Below, in pieces: positions 8,850-10,316 of a stretch of DNA of 10,316 bases. The notes below the pieces were generated by a model, which was not told where the DNA came from, ran no database searches, and saw only the letters and a program-made list of their open reading frames with translations. The translations under genes were made by a program, and so were the position numbers. Source of the stretch: Atopobiaceae bacterium (GTDB taxonomy: Bacteria > Actinomycetota > Coriobacteriia > Coriobacteriales > Atopobiaceae); assembly GCA_017460265.1 (NCBI GenBank), contig JAFUBJ010000377.1, positions 1-10,316 of the forward strand, given 5' to 3'. Every line of letters starts with the position of its first letter. The first letter of the stretch is position 1.

Positions 8850-8900
8850 CAAATGATAAGTGGTCAGATACCTTGCCCTAGCCGCATGGGCTGCTGCGCG

Positions 8901-9091
8901 TTATCGCCGGTCAGGTGGGAAGATGGTCCCGACGTCGTGGCGGATGGTGTTCTGGATGCGGCTCACCAGTAGGCTTTCGTCAAGCTGACGGTAGCACTCT
9001 TTGAGATCTCCCGCGTCCTGCATGGCGAGGATGTAATGGGGTTCTTGCAGGTAAGGTGGCGTTCTGCCTCTTTAACGATGTGTAGCGCCAC
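8901..9091 (-). pseudogene. Probable gene debris, N-terminus like a glutamate-synthase-type oxidoreductase
   Basis: A GTG at 9091 with a good GGAG site seven bases upstream (9099-9102) opens VALHIVKEAERHLTCKNP. This resembles the N-terminus of FAD/NAD-binding glutamate-synthase-beta-like proteins, which begin with an IVKEA-x-RCxxCK motif before a ferredoxin-like cysteine cluster. The cluster is missing: the frame runs into unrelated sequence and ends at 8963. In a neighbouring frame the same strand encodes MQDAGDLKECYRQLDESLLV and then SRIQNTIRHDVGTIFP, to a stop at 8901-8903. That has protein-like codon use but no family I can name. The best reading is a remnant left by deletion, with at least one frameshift between its two parts. 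A short real gene needing one frame correction (63 residues) is the alternative. No intact gene occupies the rest of 8838-9285. Confidence 0.33.
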
Positions 9092-9247
9092 TGTGTTACT
9101 CCTCTCCGCAACAAGGCATTTAGTGTGCGTGGAGAAAGCGTAACGCGTAGCGAAGCTCCTCAAGAGGCCCGTGCGGGTCTTGGGAACGACGTTCCGGGAA
9201 TTATGCCTTGAGGCGCCGTTCTGGATGAAAAATAGTTCGGCTTGCAA

Positions 9248-9275
9248 GGGCATTTGGGTCTCCATCCGAATGCCC
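9248..9275 (-). terminator. Weak hairpin after the aminotransferase gene
   Basis: GGGCATT (9248-9254) and AATGCCC (9269-9275) pair perfectly. The inner bases extend the stem to 12 positions, with two G-T pairs on the plus strand that become A-C mismatches on the minus strand. It lies just after the aminotransferase stop (9286) in the direction of that gene, but no T-run follows. The sequence from here to 9092 shows no recognisable gene. Confidence 0.3.
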
Positions 9276-9285
9276 CATCGCGTGT

Positions 9286-10316
9286 CTATGTGCCAAATAC
9301 GTAACGATCGAGACGGTCAAACGCCTCCACGACCTGCGCATGAGGCACGCTTACGGCAATGCGCACAAAGCCAGGGCACTCAAAGAGGCGGCCATCATGC
9401 CAGGTCACGCCCACGTCCCAGCCAAGGTGCGGGAAGTCGGCATAGCTTATGCCACGAGCATCGCACCAAGTGCGGCAATCGGCAAGCAGCACGTAGGTTC
9501 CTTCTGCCTTTGCGCAGGTCACGCCTTCGTAGGATGCGAGCTTCTCGCATGCGTAGTTGACGTTGTCAGAAAGTACCTGACAGAGCTCCTTTGTCCAAGC
9601 CGCACCCTCTTCTGAGTATGCGCCAATAAGGCCGTGCATGCTCAGGACGTTTTGGCTGTTGTAGTGACCGAGCGAGCTTTCCTTGCAAACGCGGTCGCGC
9701 AGCCACTGGTCGTAGATCACGTGATAGGAGCCAATCAGGCCGGCAAGATTGAAGGTCTTTGATGGCGCGTAGAGGGCGATCGTGTGGTCGTGGGCCCAGT
9801 CGCTCACCTGTTGCGTGGGAATGTGCACGTTGCCGTTGAGCAAGAGGTCCGACCAGATTTCATCAGAAACGACGAAGACGCCGTGCTTCTCAAAGAGCGC
9901 CATGGCCTGCTCGAGCTCCCAACGCTCCCAGACGCGGCCGCACGGGTTGTGCGGCGAGCAGAAGATGGCGGCATGGATGTGGTTGTCGACGATCTTGCGC
10001 TCCATATCCTCGAAGTCCATGCGCCAGACGCCCGCATCATCGAGAACGAGCGGACTGTGTACGAGGTTGTAACCATTGTTGGTGCAGCAGCCCGTAAAGC
10101 CGACGTAGGTGGGGGAGTGTACGAGCACGTTATCGCCCTTGGAGCACAGAATGTTGAGAGCGCTCACCACGCCACCCAGAACGCCGTTTTCGTAGCCAAT
10201 GTGCTCCTTGGCAAGGTCGCTCACACCTTTTTGGTTTTGATGCCAATCAATGATGGCCTGGTAGTAGGCATCAGTCTCGCTGTAGTACCCAAAGAAGGGA
10301 TGGTCGACGCGCTCAT
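9286..10316 (-). CDS. MalY/PatB-type PLP-dependent aminotransferase/C-S lyase, 5' end outside window
   Basis: The frame is open to the right edge. The in-frame GTG at 10224 is internal, because family-like sequence continues upstream (RVDHPFFGYYSETDAYYQAI). About 343 residues are in view, and some 45-50 N-terminal ones are missing relative to the usual 390. The protein is a fold-type I PLP enzyme of the MalY/PatB group, which cleaves cystathionine or cysteine conjugates to pyruvate, ammonia and a thiol, and sometimes transaminates. Seen are the PLP-ring region YENGVLGGVVSAL, SPHNPCGRVW (PLP-contacting Asn), the Asp of VVSDEIWSDLL, the Schiff-base Lys (codon 9757-9759) in APSKTFNLAGL, and the carboxylate-binding Arg in GFVRIAVSVP. 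Where most PatB enzymes read DEIH, this one has DEIW. The stop is TAG at 9288-9286. No methionine or cysteine genes are in view to fix the substrate. Confidence 0.88.
   Translation of the reverse strand, partial: ERVDHPFFGYYSETDAYYQAIIDWHQNQKGVSDLAKEHIGYENGVLGGVVSALNILCSKGDNVLVHSPTYVGFTGCCTNNGYNLVHSPLVLDDAGVWRMDFEDMERKIVDNHIHAAIFCSPHNPCGRVWERWELEQAMALFEKHGVFVVSDEIWSDLLLNGNVHIPTQQVSDWAHDHTIALYAPSKTFNLAGLIGSYHVIYDQWLRDRVCKESSLGHYNSQNVLSMHGLIGAYSEEGAAWTKELCQVLSDNVNYACEKLASYEGVTCAKAEGTYVLLADCRTWCDARGISYADFPHLGWDVGVTWHDGRLFECPGFVRIAVSVPHAQVVEAFDRLDRYVFGT

Noticed and set aside
7977..8972. 331-residue plus-strand frame opposite the Gfo/Idh gene
   Set aside because: It is an antisense shadow: no domain features and no start signal, and the minus-strand frame encodes a full two-domain protein.
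9120..9180. GPLEELRYALRFLHAH on the minus strand, faintly like a manganese-catalase/CotJC-type segment
   Set aside because: Only about 16 residues resemble the family, with stops on both sides and no metal ligands. Too little to call a remnant of a named gene.

Overview
The window reads as a piece of a GC-rich, low-redundancy bacterial chromosome. Strong Shine-Dalgarno sites (AAGGAG, GGAAGGA, AGAGGAG), short gaps, hairpin terminators and the gene content (paired family 1 6-phospho-beta-glycosidases, a gluconate-dehydrogenase-like SDR, a Nif11-type leader peptide) fit a saccharolytic gut or oral Actinobacterium of the Coriobacteriia type (Olsenella, Collinsella or Atopobium relatives). That placement is inference from gene style; no rRNA or marker gene is present.

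Layout, left to right. (1) Positions 1-346: the N-terminal part of an alpha/beta hydrolase on the minus strand, broken just before its GxSxG nucleophile. (2) 588-1361 (+): an SDR oxidoreductase resembling gluconate 5-dehydrogenase, with its own terminator. (3) 1362-2169: about 800 bases with no intact gene. It holds a decayed minus-strand gene for a Nif11-type leader peptide joined to a small CxxC...CxxC zinc-ribbon-like domain, interrupted by two single-base frameshifts, plus a leftward terminator and a possible gene tail. (4) 2170-3642 and 3961-5424 (+): two paralogous family 1 6-phospho-beta-glycosidases, separated by a strong terminator and a 12-bp inverted repeat that may be an operator. 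(5) A perfect 48-bp palindrome at 5437-5484 lies between the second glycosidase and a convergent ATP-grasp ligase gene (5506-6696, -). (6) 6793-7296 (+): a family 6 hypoxanthine/deoxyinosine DNA glycosylase, divergent from the ATP-grasp gene. (7) 7374-8837 (-): a two-domain protein, a Gfo/Idh/MocA NAD(P)-dependent oxidoreductase fused to a UPF0303 (HbpS/GlcG-like) domain. (8) 8838-9285: a gap with gene debris. (9) 9286 to the right edge (-): a MalY/PatB-type PLP aminotransferase/C-S lyase, cut at its N-terminus by the window end.

The genes do not form one long operon; most are single transcription units with their own ribosome binding sites and terminators. The common theme is carbohydrate use: the two glycosidases would split phosphorylated beta-glucosides delivered by PTS transporters, none of which lies here, and the SDR and Gfo/Idh proteins would oxidise or interconvert sugars or polyols. 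The ATP-grasp enzyme, DNA glycosylase and aminotransferase are unrelated housekeeping or accessory functions. Several broken genes (hydrolase, Nif11 peptide, debris near 9000) suggest a region undergoing turnover.

No complete undescribed system is obvious. The items most worth a second look are the Gfo/Idh-UPF0303 fusion, the frameshifted Nif11-zinc-ribbon peptide gene, the orphan ATP-grasp ligase, and the long palindromes beside the glycosidase genes.
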